Positions 51,314-61,600 of a DNA stretch of 64,000 nt are shown here, one piece after another. The position numbers and the translations under genes were made by a program. The stretch is from assembly GCA_934254585.1 (NCBI GenBank), contig CAKQLF010000003.1, forward strand, positions 77,645 through 141,644, in the 5' to 3' direction. The DNA comes from an uncultured Alphaproteobacteria bacterium. Its GTDB lineage: Bacteria > Pseudomonadota > Alphaproteobacteria > RF32 > CAG-239. The notes beneath the pieces were generated by a model. That model saw only the letters and a program-made list of their open reading frames with translations, was not told the DNA's origin and did no database searches. The stretch's first letter is position 1. Every line of letters begins with the position of its first letter.

Positions 51314-52277
51314 GCTGTTTTGGGCGTTGATGCCATAAAATGCGCAAGAATCTGATTTTACTTTTTAAGGTCAAATCTCTAAAGGTGATAATTCCATCAT
51401 TTTTTAATTTAAGATATTCCTGTAAAAAATATTGTTCCAATTCGTTTTTATTTTCGGTGCTTTTGGTGATTTTTGATAAAATCATTTTCAGCGAACGGCT
51501 AATTCTTTTTTTACGGACAATATTCCATTGTGTTGGATTGTTGCAAGCCTTGAAATAGTTGTAAATGTGGCGTATTCCGCAAATGTAATCTTGAATTTTT
51601 TTGATGGAAAAAGAGCTGCGGACTATCGACGGAGACGTTGTGTTATAAAGATATAGCTTTTCATTGATGGCAGAAAAACGAGAAATGTTGGCAAAAACGC
51701 AAGTGGAAAACGGCCAATCTTCATAATAAATTCCTTCAATAAAACGAAAATGTTTTAAGGCGGTCGAGCGATATAATTTATTCCAAACCACGGCTGAAAC
51801 TAAACGATGTTTAAACAAATCTTCCAGAGGGTTTGTATAAATTTTGTAGCTTATTTCGGAAGTCTGATATTTTTTTGTTTTTAGCAAATCTTTTCCCACA
51901 CGACAAAAACTTGTGGAAATAACAATCGGACATTCTGATTTTTGAGCCGTGTTGTAAAAAATTTCTAAAGTTTGCGGATGAAGATAATCATCGGCGTCCA
52001 AAAAGAAAATATACGCGCCGCTTGCTACTTCCAAACCGTTGTTGCGAGATGCGGAAAGACCTTGATTTTCTTGGGTTATAACCCGAAAACGCGGGTCGTT
52101 TAAGGCAAATTTGCTTAAAATTTCTCCGCTTTTGTCGGTGGAACCATCGTTAATGCAAATTATTTCGATATTATCAAAAGTTTGATTGACTACACTGTTC
52201 AAACAGCGTTGCAAATATTTTTCAACGTTGTAAATCGGAATTATCACAGAAATAGCAACAGCTGCAGTGTCAGTCAT
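51279..52277 (-). CDS. Family 2 glycosyltransferase
   Basis: A 332-aa protein starting MTDTAAVAISVIIPIYNVEK, with NDGSTDKSGEIL and the DxD block FFLDADDYLHP of inverting GT-A enzymes. The C-terminal half is basic and helical. An upstream in-frame start at 52400 would cross the dsbA terminator and add a hydrophobic stretch, so the ATG at 52275-52277 is preferred. It probably takes part in polysaccharide synthesis. No other polysaccharide genes are adjacent. Its 3' end overlaps the converging membrane-protein gene. Confidence 0.85.
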   Translation of the reverse strand: MTDTAAVAISVIIPIYNVEKYLQRCLNSVVNQTFDNIEIICINDGSTDKSGEILSKFALNDPRFRVITQENQGLSASRNNGLEVASGAYIFFLDADDYLHPQTLEIFYNTAQKSECPIVISTSFCRVGKDLLKTKKYQTSEISYKIYTNPLEDLFKHRLVSAVVWNKLYRSTALKHFRFIEGIYYEDWPFSTCVFANISRFSAINEKLYLYNTTSPSIVRSSFSIKKIQDYICGIRHIYNYFKACNNPTQWNIVRKKRISRSLKMILSKITKSTENKNELEQYFLQEYLKLKNDGIITFRDLTLKSKIRFLRILWHQRPKQLNASNKTNHTS

Positions 52278-52356
52278 ATCCAACCCCAAAATTAAACTTA
52301 TTAAGTAGTAGCGTATTAAGATATTTAAGTCAAATAAAAGTTCTGATAACAAACAT

Positions 52357-52394
52357 AAAAAAATAGCTTCTGTGCAAAAGAAGCTATTTTTTTT
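52357..52394. terminator. Bidirectional terminator downstream of the DsbA-like gene
   Basis: AAAAAAATAGCTTCT and AGAAGCTATTTTTTTT form a strong hairpin around GTGCAAA, with an A-run and a T-run on opposite sides. Confidence 0.88.
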
Positions 52395-52411
52395 AATCAA
52401 GACCTCAAAAA

Positions 52412-53122
52412 TTATTTTGCAGCGTTAATTGCATCTTGGAAAGATTTGATGTCTCTGGCTTGAACCGGTTTACCGTTAACAATAACCAAAGGAACGCCGT
52501 TAATATTTGCTTTTTGAGCCAAATCACCGATTTCGGACAAATTGTCGTTAATTTCAGAAGATTCTACATCAGCAGAGAATTTTTCAAAATCAACGCCCAA
52601 ATTTTTAACAATTTCTTCAACCGCTGATTTTTCTCTTGGTTTTTGTTCCATCATTGCTTTATAGTATTCAGCAAATTTACCCTGTTTGAATACAGCCAAA
52701 CCGGCTTGAGCTTCAAAGTGAGAAATAGGGCTTACAAAGGACAATGGTTTGAAAACAAATTTAACGTCAGCGTTGTCTTTCATAAGTTTTTCCAAAGTCG
52801 GAGCCAAGTGTTGGCAATAACCGCAAGAAAAGTCAAAAAATTCAACGACGGTAACCTTGGCGTCTTTAGGACCGACAAAAGGTGCGTTTTCAGAAGAATT
52901 GATTTCACTTGCATATTTTTCAAAAGCTTTTTGAGCTGCTTTTTCTTTTTCTGCTTGTTGTATTTCCTGATAAGCTTGCAAGGCATTGACAACCATTTGC
53001 GGATTAGCTTTTAACGCGCCTTCAATATCTACGTTTTCACCTTTGTTTTTTAGTGAAAAAGTCAAAGACACAGCTGCCAAAATAACGGCAACGGTGGAAA
53101 GAATTATTGAAAAATTTTTCAT
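52412..53122 (-). CDS. DsbA-family thiol-disulfide oxidoreductase
   Basis: A 236-aa protein with an N-terminal signal anchor (MKNFSIILSTVAVILAAVSL), a Lys/Glu-rich helical spacer and a thioredoxin-fold domain carrying CGYC in VVEFFDFSCGYCQHLAPTLE. The cis-Pro loop is INGVPLVIVNGKP. This layout is the Com1/BdbD-like branch of DsbA proteins, which oxidise or isomerise exported proteins. The Cys-rich prepilins and secreted proteins in the window are plausible clients. AAGGAT precedes the ATG at 53120-53122. Confidence 0.92.
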   Translation of the reverse strand: MKNFSIILSTVAVILAAVSLTFSLKNKGENVDIEGALKANPQMVVNALQAYQEIQQAEKEKAAQKAFEKYASEINSSENAPFVGPKDAKVTVVEFFDFSCGYCQHLAPTLEKLMKDNADVKFVFKPLSFVSPISHFEAQAGLAVFKQGKFAEYYKAMMEQKPREKSAVEEIVKNLGVDFEKFSADVESSEINDNLSEIGDLAQKANINGVPLVIVNGKPVQARDIKSFQDAINAAK

Positions 53123-53281
53123 ATTTATTATCCTTAAAAAAATAATTAAATGTTCAAACAGAGTCAAAAGTAGCTCATTTTCAAAAATATGCAAGAAATA
53201 AAACAAAGTTTTACAAAATAATTATGGACAAACGTTATTTTTACGGGTAGAAAGAAAAATTATATTTCAAGGGAGAATAGA

Positions 53282-53941
53282 ATGTTTAATGTGAAAATTT
53301 CATTGTTTTCCAGTACCAGAGAATTGGAACATAAAATAGATTTAATGCACGATAAAGTTATTGAATGCTCAATGTTTTTTAAAGAAGCGTTTGCCATTTT
53401 CCTAAAAGAAAAACGCAGTCTGAACTATCGTCGTGCCAGCAAAAAAATTAAAAATATTGAGTCGCAGGCAGATGATTTGCGCCGTGAGATTGAAAGCAGT
53501 TTATATTCCCAAAATCTGATTCCCGATTTGCGTGCCGATGTGCTGCAGATGGTGGAAAATATTGATAAGGTTATTAATGAATTAGATGAAGTGGCTCATA
53601 AATTTTACATTGAACAGCCGGATATTCCGGATAAATATCGAGATGATTTTAAGGTGTTAGTCCATCAGGTTTCGGATTGCGCCGAAAATATGGCCATTGC
53701 TTCGCGAGCTTTTTTCCGTGATTTTGCCACGGTTAGGGATTATGCGAAAAAAGTTTATTTTTTGGAACACGAAAGTGACAAAACCAGTGCGCGCTTAAAG
53801 CAAAATGTGTTTGATTCTGATATGGAATTGGCTCATAAAATACAGTTGAGTATGTTGATTGGCGAAGTGGCCGATGTGGCGGATAAGGCCGAAGACTGCA
53901 TTGATGCATTGTTAATTTTTACAATTAAGCGGGATATCTGA
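53282..53941 (+). CDS. PhoU-like DUF47 family protein
   Basis: A 219-aa all-helical protein of the DUF47/PhoU-like family (LFSSTRELEHKIDLMHDKVI; ALNYRRASKKIKNIESQADD type; DKVINELDEVAHKF). Such proteins usually accompany PiT transporters and may modulate them. GGGAG precedes the ATG. The stop overlaps the transporter start (TGATG), which implies coupling. Confidence 0.93.
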   Translation: MFNVKISLFSSTRELEHKIDLMHDKVIECSMFFKEAFAIFLKEKRSLNYRRASKKIKNIESQADDLRREIESSLYSQNLIPDLRADVLQMVENIDKVINELDEVAHKFYIEQPDIPDKYRDDFKVLVHQVSDCAENMAIASRAFFRDFATVRDYAKKVYFLEHESDKTSARLKQNVFDSDMELAHKIQLSMLIGEVADVADKAEDCIDALLIFTIKRDI

Positions 53942-54999
53942 TGGATATTAGTTATTTATTTTATTTAAGTAGCGGTTTGTTTTTGGGGTGGTCGCTTGGA
54001 GCGAACGATGCGTCAAACATTTTTGGTACGGCAGTCGGCTCTAAAATGGTTCGTTTTACCACAATTGCTTTAATATCCAGCTTTTTTGTGATATTAGGCG
54101 CGGTTTACGGCGGTGCTGGTGCTAGCAAAACTTTGGGCAGTTTGGGCGCGGTAAATGCTCTTGCCGGCGCGTTTATGGTGGCTTTGTCTGCGGCGTTGGC
54201 TGTTTATTCAATGGCTCGAACCGGATTGAGTGTTTCATCATCACAAGCCGTGGTCGGGGCTATTATCGGTTGGAACATTTATGCCGGCAAGCCTACCGAC
54301 TTGGAAACTTTGGCGCGCATTTGTTCAACGTGGACAATTTGTCCGCTGCTTTCAGGCATCGTGGCCGTAATACTGTATATGTTGTTCAAACGAATGTTGA
54401 AATATTCACATTTGCACCTGCTTATGCAAGACCAAATTACCCGCATTGGTTTGATTGTGACCGCTGCCATAAGTGCTTATGCGTTGGGTGCCAACAATAT
54501 TGCCAACGCTGTAGGTATGTTTGTGGAATCTTGCCCGTTTAAGCCATTGAAAATAGGAAATTTAACTACATTCACCCCAGAACAGGTGTTGTTCTTTTTA
54601 GGTTCAGTTGCGGTTAGTGTGGGAATTTTAACTTATTCGAAAAAAATCATAATGACGGTTGGTAATAATTTGATGAAAATGACACCGATTAGTGCGTGGA
54701 TTGTTGTTTTGTCACAGGCTATTGTTTTGTTGCTGTTTTCGTCTATAACTCTGCACAATTGGTTGGAGGCTAATTCTTTACCGACTTTGCCGTTAGTGCC
54801 GGTTTCAAGCACACAGGCCGTGATAGGGGCTATTGTCGGTCTTGGTTTGCTCAAAGGAGGGCGCGGTATAAATTGGACTATTGTCGGTAAAATAATGGTT
54901 GGCTGGGTTGCTGCACCGGTAATTTCTATGGCAATCTGCTTTATCAGCTTGTTTTTCTTGGAAAATGTGTTTAATCAGGTTGTTTATCTGGCAGATTAA
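53941..54999 (+). CDS. pit: PiT-family inorganic phosphate transporter
   Basis: A 352-aa membrane protein with about ten helices and the duplicated PiT signature: GANDASNIFGTAVGSKMVR near residue 20, then ALGANNIANAVGMF, and SSSQAVVGAIIG with its C-terminal counterpart VSSTQAVIGAIVG. It transports metal-phosphate using the proton gradient (sodium in some members). Its partner DUF47 gene is immediately upstream. Confidence 0.94.
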   Translation: MDISYLFYLSSGLFLGWSLGANDASNIFGTAVGSKMVRFTTIALISSFFVILGAVYGGAGASKTLGSLGAVNALAGAFMVALSAALAVYSMARTGLSVSSSQAVVGAIIGWNIYAGKPTDLETLARICSTWTICPLLSGIVAVILYMLFKRMLKYSHLHLLMQDQITRIGLIVTAAISAYALGANNIANAVGMFVESCPFKPLKIGNLTTFTPEQVLFFLGSVAVSVGILTYSKKIIMTVGNNLMKMTPISAWIVVLSQAIVLLLFSSITLHNWLEANSLPTLPLVPVSSTQAVIGAIVGLGLLKGGRGINWTIVGKIMVGWVAAPVISMAICFISLFFLENVFNQVVYLAD

Positions 55000-55039
55000 G
55001 GTTTTGTGATAAATTTTAGATATTTCTTAATAAATATAC

Positions 55040-55051
55040 GCTAAATTTAGC
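55040..55051. promoter_or_regulatory. 12-bp perfect palindrome upstream of the first autotransporter gene
   Basis: GCTAAATTTAGC lies 25 bases before the autotransporter start codon and just upstream of its ribosome site. It could be an operator or a chance palindrome in AT-rich DNA. Confidence 0.25.
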
Positions 55052-55075
55052 AATAAAAGATTAGGAGATGTCGCG

Positions 55076-58000
55076 ATGATTAAATCACATAACCATACAT
55101 TCGGTTTATTAAATGCCCAATATAGAAGTGTTTTGAAAAAATGCTTGCAGCTTAATTTGTTAGCGTCAGGTTTTGTTTTGGCTGTAAGTCAAGGCGTTTC
55201 GGCTGCCGAAACGGTTATTCCAACAGATAACACAGCAACTTTTCCATATTCTGTAAGCGGTGGTAATTCCTTGATTCTACAAGGAAATTATGGTAAAGGT
55301 ACCAGTGATGACGGTTCGTTTATCGTGCAAAATGATACCGGTATCGTTAAAATTGTAAAAGTAACATCAGGTGAAGCGGCTACGGGAACAGTGGTCAACG
55401 GTAAACAAGTAAATGCCATAAAAGTGACTACGGACACCGATGGAAACAAAACTTACGGCACTCCGAAAAATGTGTTTGGCGGTTTAATTCAGGTAAACGG
55501 CAATATTACTAAAGATGCGGCAGATTCAACGCCTAATAATACAATCAGTTTGGTTCAGATAAACGTAAATGGTGACACAACCACTTCACAAGTTGCAAAG
55601 TTTACCAACAATAAAATTGTGGCCGAAAATCTAACCTCAGGAAGCTTGAGTTTGGGCGGCGGTGTGTTGGCTTCTTTGCAACAAGATGATGGTACATATA
55701 TAACAAAGCGCGATAACAACTTTGATATTCAGGGCGTTAATGTGGTGTTTTCCAATAATGGTATTTCTATTGAGGATAACCGCACATTGGCTCCTATGGT
55801 CGTTGAAAAAGTGCAGGCAAACGGCGGCGCATTATATGTTTTGGGTTCAGCACAGTTGGCGGGAAGTGTCGTCGACGGTAATTATACTTCAAGCCTGAAT
55901 AATAACACAATTGTTATTAATAGTGTGGCGTCTTTGAAACAAGAAGCAAATGGTGGTGCTTTATATAATAAGGGATATACATCATTGCAAAAAATAAATA
56001 TTGATTCCAACTCCGTATCGGCTGACGTTGCTCGCGGCGGCGCGATTTATAATGCGGCTGCAGATGTAAATGGTGATAAGGATTTGTTATCAAAGCTGAT
56101 TGTTGAAAATTCGGCTTTAAGCAATAATAAGGTTGATGCCGGTAGAACCGGTTTGGGTGGAGCCCTGTTCAACAGTTCAAAAACGGAAACAATTATTGTC
56201 GATTCTTCTCTGACAGGAAACAGTGTTGCTGTTGATAAAGATGATAAAATTTCCGAGATGAATATTTTTAGTTATGGTGGTGCGGTTTTCAATGAAAATG
56301 GAACTTTGAGCATTAATGCTAAAAATTCTGATGTTGCCATTTCCAATAACAGTGCGCAGGCTAAAAATTCTACTGAAAGTGCTGCGGCTCGCGGTGGTGC
56401 AATATATAATGATGTAAACGGAACAATAAAAATCAATGCCGATAACCATAAAATTACCGTTTCTTCCAATAAGGCCGGTTTAGGCGGGGCAATGTTCAAT
56501 TCCGGAAACTTAATTTTGTCGTCGACAAACTCCGGATCCTATGAATTTTCGGAAAACAATGCCAAAGACGGCGGTGCGGTTTATAATAACGACTCATTTT
56601 TTACAATTAATGCCGATGGTGAAAACCAAAAAGTGGTATTTAATAAAAACGTAGCATCCGGAAGCGGTGTCGGTAACGGCGGTGCAGTTAATATTTATAA
56701 AGGTCATATGACGGTTAATTTGGACAATAAGTCTGCTTTAAGTATGACATCTAATTCAGCGCAATTGTTTGGCGGTGCGGTTTATGTTAATGAAAATTCT
56801 TTTTTGACCTTAAACAACAACGATGCCGGAAACATCGAATTTAGTAAAAATAGTGCTGTATCACAAGGCGGAGCTATTTATAACAAAGGAACTGTGACAA
56901 TGAATGTCGGCAGCGGCTCTTTAACTTTTGATGGTAATAAGGCCGAACTCGGAGGGGCTGTTTATAACACGGAAGGCGGTTTTGTTACGGTAAATCTGGG
57001 AAATTCCGGAGCTCTGAAGTTTGCCTCGGCTACTGATACTATTTTCAACGACGGCACTATTACCGTAACCGGCAGTGACACCACCTCAAAAATTGAAGTA
57101 AACACCGATATTACGGGAAAAGGTGGTTTAAAAGTCGATAAAGCAACGTTGACACTTAATAATTCTATTGTTTCGGCTAGCCAGAATTTGAAATTCACAA
57201 ATAGCGATATCAGTCTGCAAAAAGGTGCAAATTTAAACCTTAACAGCGGTGATACGTTGGCAGATAATAATATTACCACGGTTGCCGACGCTATCATCAA
57301 CTATACGGCAAGCGACAGTGCTCCGGATATGAAGTTGGCCAATACGTTTACCCACGGCGGTGTTTTAAACGCTCAGGACGGAATTATCTCAACTATAAGT
57401 GTTGATAAATTTGTTGGTGAGAGTGGCTCAATTTATCTTGATGTCAATAAAGAAACCAAAACCGCGGACATCTTAAAAGTTGGCGATGCCATTAGCGGCG
57501 AGGTGAATATGAAATTAAATAACGCTGAAATATTAAATGATGAAGGCGTAAAAATTAAGTTTGCGGAAGTAGCTGATTCGTCTTCTGATTATAATTTTAT
57601 TTTTGAAAATGGTGACACGGTTTACAATATTGAAATGGTCAGCGAAGTCAGCGGCGGCGTGCGTAGTTGGTATTTATATCACGGCGGCTCTGTTCGTTCT
57701 GAAGTTGTAAATTATTTGATGTTGCCGCGTGTTGCCGTGGAACAAACTCGTGGCATAAACGTTGATATTTCTGAAAATGATAACACACCGCGTATTCGTT
57801 ATGAATATGGTTATGGAAATAAATTGCGGAGAATACAAGACAATAATAATCGGGTGACCTTGTGGGCTAATCCGGTTTATCGTCACGCTTCGTTTAAATC
57901 ACCGATTGAAACCAAAGGCAATATTTGGGGTGTAGATGCCGGATTGAATATGAATGTTTCAAGTAGCAGCAAAACCGGTTTGTTTGTTTCATATCGTGAT

Positions 58001-58645
58001 GGTAGCTATAATCAAAACGGGGTAGACGGAAAATATTATAGCTTAGGCGATACCGGCGATTTGGATATGACCAGCACTTTAGTCGGTTTGTATTATAATA
58101 AGTATTTCGGACGGTTATACTTAAAAGGAATGGCCTATGGCGGTGAACAAAAAGCCCGCATTTCTAATGGTGATGTTTCTGCTTCGGCCAAGGCTCTTCA
58201 GGCCGGTGTAGAGGTTGAAACCGGATATAATGCGGCAATTACTTCTAAGACAACCTTAACGCCGATGGTTAAAGCTTCTTATGACTATATCAGCTTTGAT
58301 GACTTTACGGACAGTACCGGCAAAAAGACCAGTATTGACACCATAAACGATGTTGAGTTGGAGGCCGGATTAAAGCTTAGTCAACAATTTAACAACGAAC
58401 ATCAACTTCCGACAAGCGGCTATGTAAAAACTTCGGTGGTTCAATTGGTTGAAAACGGTGGTTCGGCATCGGTTCAAAACATAAAATTTGATGATATGCT
58501 GAAAAATGAAACCGCCGGAAGAGTGGAAATCGGAGGTGAGGCCGCATTGTGGAAAAACTTTGTGGTTGGCGGTTTTGGAAACTATACGTTTGGTTCCGAT
58601 TATAATGGTTTTGCTGTGGGCGGAAACGTTCGTTACAGTTGGTAA
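55076..58645 (+). CDS. Autotransporter with Pmp-like GGAxYN passenger repeats
   Basis: A 1189-aa type V secreted protein. An extended N-region holding NAQYRSVLKKC precedes a hydrophobic signal (LLASGFVLAVSQGVSAAE). The passenger is a beta-helix of many GGALYN/GGAIYN/GGAVYN units alternating with FxxN or SxNN (EFSENNAKDGGAVYNND). This pattern is shared with chlamydial Pmp adhesins and other autotransporters. The C-terminal barrel domain starts near residue 910 (RVTLWANPVYRHASF) and ends GGNVRYSW, a terminal aromatic typical of barrel sorting. AGGAG precedes the start. It is probably an adhesin or surface factor; the ligand is unknown. Its barrel is closely related to that of the next gene. Confidence 0.92.
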   Translation: MIKSHNHTFGLLNAQYRSVLKKCLQLNLLASGFVLAVSQGVSAAETVIPTDNTATFPYSVSGGNSLILQGNYGKGTSDDGSFIVQNDTGIVKIVKVTSGEAATGTVVNGKQVNAIKVTTDTDGNKTYGTPKNVFGGLIQVNGNITKDAADSTPNNTISLVQINVNGDTTTSQVAKFTNNKIVAENLTSGSLSLGGGVLASLQQDDGTYITKRDNNFDIQGVNVVFSNNGISIEDNRTLAPMVVEKVQANGGALYVLGSAQLAGSVVDGNYTSSLNNNTIVINSVASLKQEANGGALYNKGYTSLQKINIDSNSVSADVARGGAIYNAAADVNGDKDLLSKLIVENSALSNNKVDAGRTGLGGALFNSSKTETIIVDSSLTGNSVAVDKDDKISEMNIFSYGGAVFNENGTLSINAKNSDVAISNNSAQAKNSTESAAARGGAIYNDVNGTIKINADNHKITVSSNKAGLGGAMFNSGNLILSSTNSGSYEFSENNAKDGGAVYNNDSFFTINADGENQKVVFNKNVASGSGVGNGGAVNIYKGHMTVNLDNKSALSMTSNSAQLFGGAVYVNENSFLTLNNNDAGNIEFSKNSAVSQGGAIYNKGTVTMNVGSGSLTFDGNKAELGGAVYNTEGGFVTVNLGNSGALKFASATDTIFNDGTITVTGSDTTSKIEVNTDITGKGGLKVDKATLTLNNSIVSASQNLKFTNSDISLQKGANLNLNSGDTLADNNITTVADAIINYTASDSAPDMKLANTFTHGGVLNAQDGIISTISVDKFVGESGSIYLDVNKETKTADILKVGDAISGEVNMKLNNAEILNDEGVKIKFAEVADSSSDYNFIFENGDTVYNIEMVSEVSGGVRSWYLYHGGSVRSEVVNYLMLPRVAVEQTRGINVDISENDNTPRIRYEYGYGNKLRRIQDNNNRVTLWANPVYRHASFKSPIETKGNIWGVDAGLNMNVSSSSKTGLFVSYRDGSYNQNGVDGKYYSLGDTGDLDMTSTLVGLYYNKYFGRLYLKGMAYGGEQKARISNGDVSASAKALQAGVEVETGYNAAITSKTTLTPMVKASYDYISFDDFTDSTGKKTSIDTINDVELEAGLKLSQQFNNEHQLPTSGYVKTSVVQLVENGGSASVQNIKFDDMLKNETAGRVEIGGEAALWKNFVVGGFGNYTFGSDYNGFAVGGNVRYSW

Positions 58646-58665
58646 AATTAATATGGAAAAAAACT

Positions 58666-61600
58666 ATGCTGAAATTAAGTCGTCGCGCTCAGGGATTGTT
58701 AAATAACCAATACAGAAGCGTTTTGAAAAAATGTTTTATCATAAACACCATACTGGCTGCAGTTGTTGGTTTGTCGTCACCAGCGCAGGCGGCATCAAAT
58801 CAGACTGTAAACAGCGGGGATTCCTATAGTGACACGTCTGCTAATTCCGTTGGAGCATTGCTCGAAAATTTGAAAAATGGTATGGGGAGCGTGGTTGATG
58901 CTTATACCGCCGGCACGCCGATTGGCAAATTATATGTAAACACCAATGCTGTTAATGAAGCTTATTCCGATGTAAATGGAGCTTCAGCTAAATATGGTCC
59001 GTGGATAATAAATTACGGAGATGTTTATATCGGTAAGCAATATGATAAAACCACGGGAGCAATTTCTGAGGTTCCCGGAGGAATAATACTTTCTAACCAC
59101 CACAATATGAATGCCGATACAATTTATTGGGGTGGTGGAATTATAGCCAACGGCGGCGGAAATTTAAGAGCCAGTGCCACAAATTTGCAGGTTATAAACA
59201 CGACATTTAAAAATAACACAGCCACATCATCAGAGTTGAAAACAACGATGAGTGCCGTGGGTGGTGCAATCAGCAGTTTCAGCACTAATGAAGCGAGTGT
59301 TAAAAACAGCAGCTTTTTACAAAACTATGTTATGAGTGCCGGAACAGCAGCCGGCGGTGCGGTTTATAACGGTGTCGGTGTCACCTCGGGCGGTACAGCT
59401 AGCCGCGGCGTTTTTGCTTCTCAAAATAATATTTACCAAGGAAACTATGCCGGAAACCAAACTTCTGACCTTAATTTGAAAGTTTTTGACGATAGCAGCC
59501 ACAGTTATGTATCTTGGATTGATACCGATGTTAAGGCCGAGAACGCCCAAGGTGGCGCGGTATTTAATAATGGCGATTTTAGCTCCGTAAACGATATTTT
59601 TGAGAACAACTTTGCACAAGGAAAAACGGCGCAGGGCGGTGCGGTATATAACGGAACCTATAATCTTTCTGGCAGCGTTCATAACGGGATTATGGAAATT
59701 AGTAATTCAGCCGGAAACACGAATTTTAAACAAAATTATGCGTCAGGAGAAACAGCGCAGGGTGGTGCATTATATAATTCAGGCAAGTTAAACACAAACA
59801 GCGGCAAGTTTTTGCAAAATTATGTCAGCGGTAAAACCGAGGCCTCAGGCGGTGCGAATTATAATAGCGGCGATTACACGGCGTTTAATGAAATTTATGT
59901 GGAAAACTACGCCGACGGCAAAGGTTCGGTTTATGGTGGTGCGGTTTATAACTCCGGCAAAATAACAATGACCGGTACTAATTCTTTTATCTCAAATAAA
60001 GCCGGATTTGTGGATAATAATGGTGATTTAAAGGCGGATTCCGGCTATGGCGGAGCAATTTATAACAGTGGTACGGTTATAAATTCTGCGATTAGTAAAG
60101 TTGTGTTTAACGGCAACCAAGTCACGGCCAAAACAGCAAGCGGCGGAGCTGTTTTCAGTAATGGAAGCATAAATTTAAGTAATATCACATTTACCGATAA
60201 TCACGTCAATGCTCAAACTGCTAAGGGCGGTGCGCTTGCTAACGCTTCGCAAAACACCGATAACACTTTGACCGATAGCAGTTTTTCCAACAACAGCGTA
60301 AAAGCTTCAACAACGTCGGCAACAGCGTTTGGCGGCGCGATTTATAATAGTAGCGAGAATACTGCTTCGGTAGCTAAGTTATTGATTAAAGCAACAAATT
60401 CTGATGTTTATTTTCAGGAAAACAGTGCGGTTTCTGCACAGAATAACGCAATTGGCGGGGCAATTTATAATGGTGAAAATGGTCAGCTGAATTTAGAAAG
60501 CAACGGAGCTGAAATTGTGTTTGTCAGCAACAAAGCGGATAATGGCGGCGCGATAGCTAATTCCGCTTCCGGAGCAGCAATTGCTTCAACTACATCATAT
60601 TTCAAAATCAGTGCGACTAACGGTGATGTATATTTGCAAAATAATGTGGCGCAAAATAGCGGCGGAGCAGTATATAACGAGGGTGTAGCTTATTTACATT
60701 CCGCCGGAAACACAATGTATTTAACCGCAAATACAGCAGTGAATGGCGGTGCGGTTTATAATAAAAACGCTGCAGATTTAAGTATTCAAGAAGGAATTGA
60801 CGGTAAAATAATTTTGTCGGAAAACACCGCTGAGAAAAAAGGTGGCGCGGTATATAATGCCGGTACGCTCAATCTTTCTAACGTTTCTTTGCAAACCGGA
60901 GCGCAACTGCTTGTCAGTAATAATACAGCCGCTTTCGGTGCCGGTATATATAACGAAAATGGTGCTGTAGTCAGCGGAAGATATACTAAAAACAGTGAGG
61001 TCTTGTTCGATGCTAATAAAGCAACTTCCGGAAAAGGCGGAGCAATTTATAATGAGGCTAACGGAGTTATAAATATCAGTTTGGAAGACAACGCAAAAAT
61101 AGTTTTGAATACGACAAGCGATGACATTTACAATTTGGGAGAAATAACCATAACCGGACAAATGACATCGACCTCAACCATTGGCGGAACAAGTTTTATG
61201 CCTCTTTCTTCGTTTAACAGCTCCACAACCGAAGTTGATGTAAACTCAACACTGGGCGGTACCGGTGTTTATAATATTTCTGAAGTTTTACTTAATCTCG
61301 GCAACACGGGATACATTGATTTCGAGCCGCAATTAAATTTAAAGAATAATGTTATAAAATTGGCCTCAGGCTCTTATCTGAATTTAGATGGTTCAGACAC
61401 CTTAACCAACAACGACTTTTATATTTCCGCTGATTCATCGGTAAATTATAAATCCGGTTCGGAGGGGGCCGTTGATTTAGCTAATCATATATCTAACAGC
61501 GGTTTGTTGAATTTAGCCGACGGCTTAATTTCAGAGGTGAAAATCAACACCTTGAACAGCGAAAACGGCATCATTCATATTGATGTTGATAACAATCGTT

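Noticed and set aside
52278..52400. N-terminal extension of the GT2 gene
   Set aside because: It would start inside a strong terminator hairpin and adds residues before the normal GT2 beginning.
58639..58665. TTG start for the second autotransporter
   Set aside because: It lies in the stop region of the previous gene without a ribosome site. The ATG at 58666 gives a leader matching the first paralogue.
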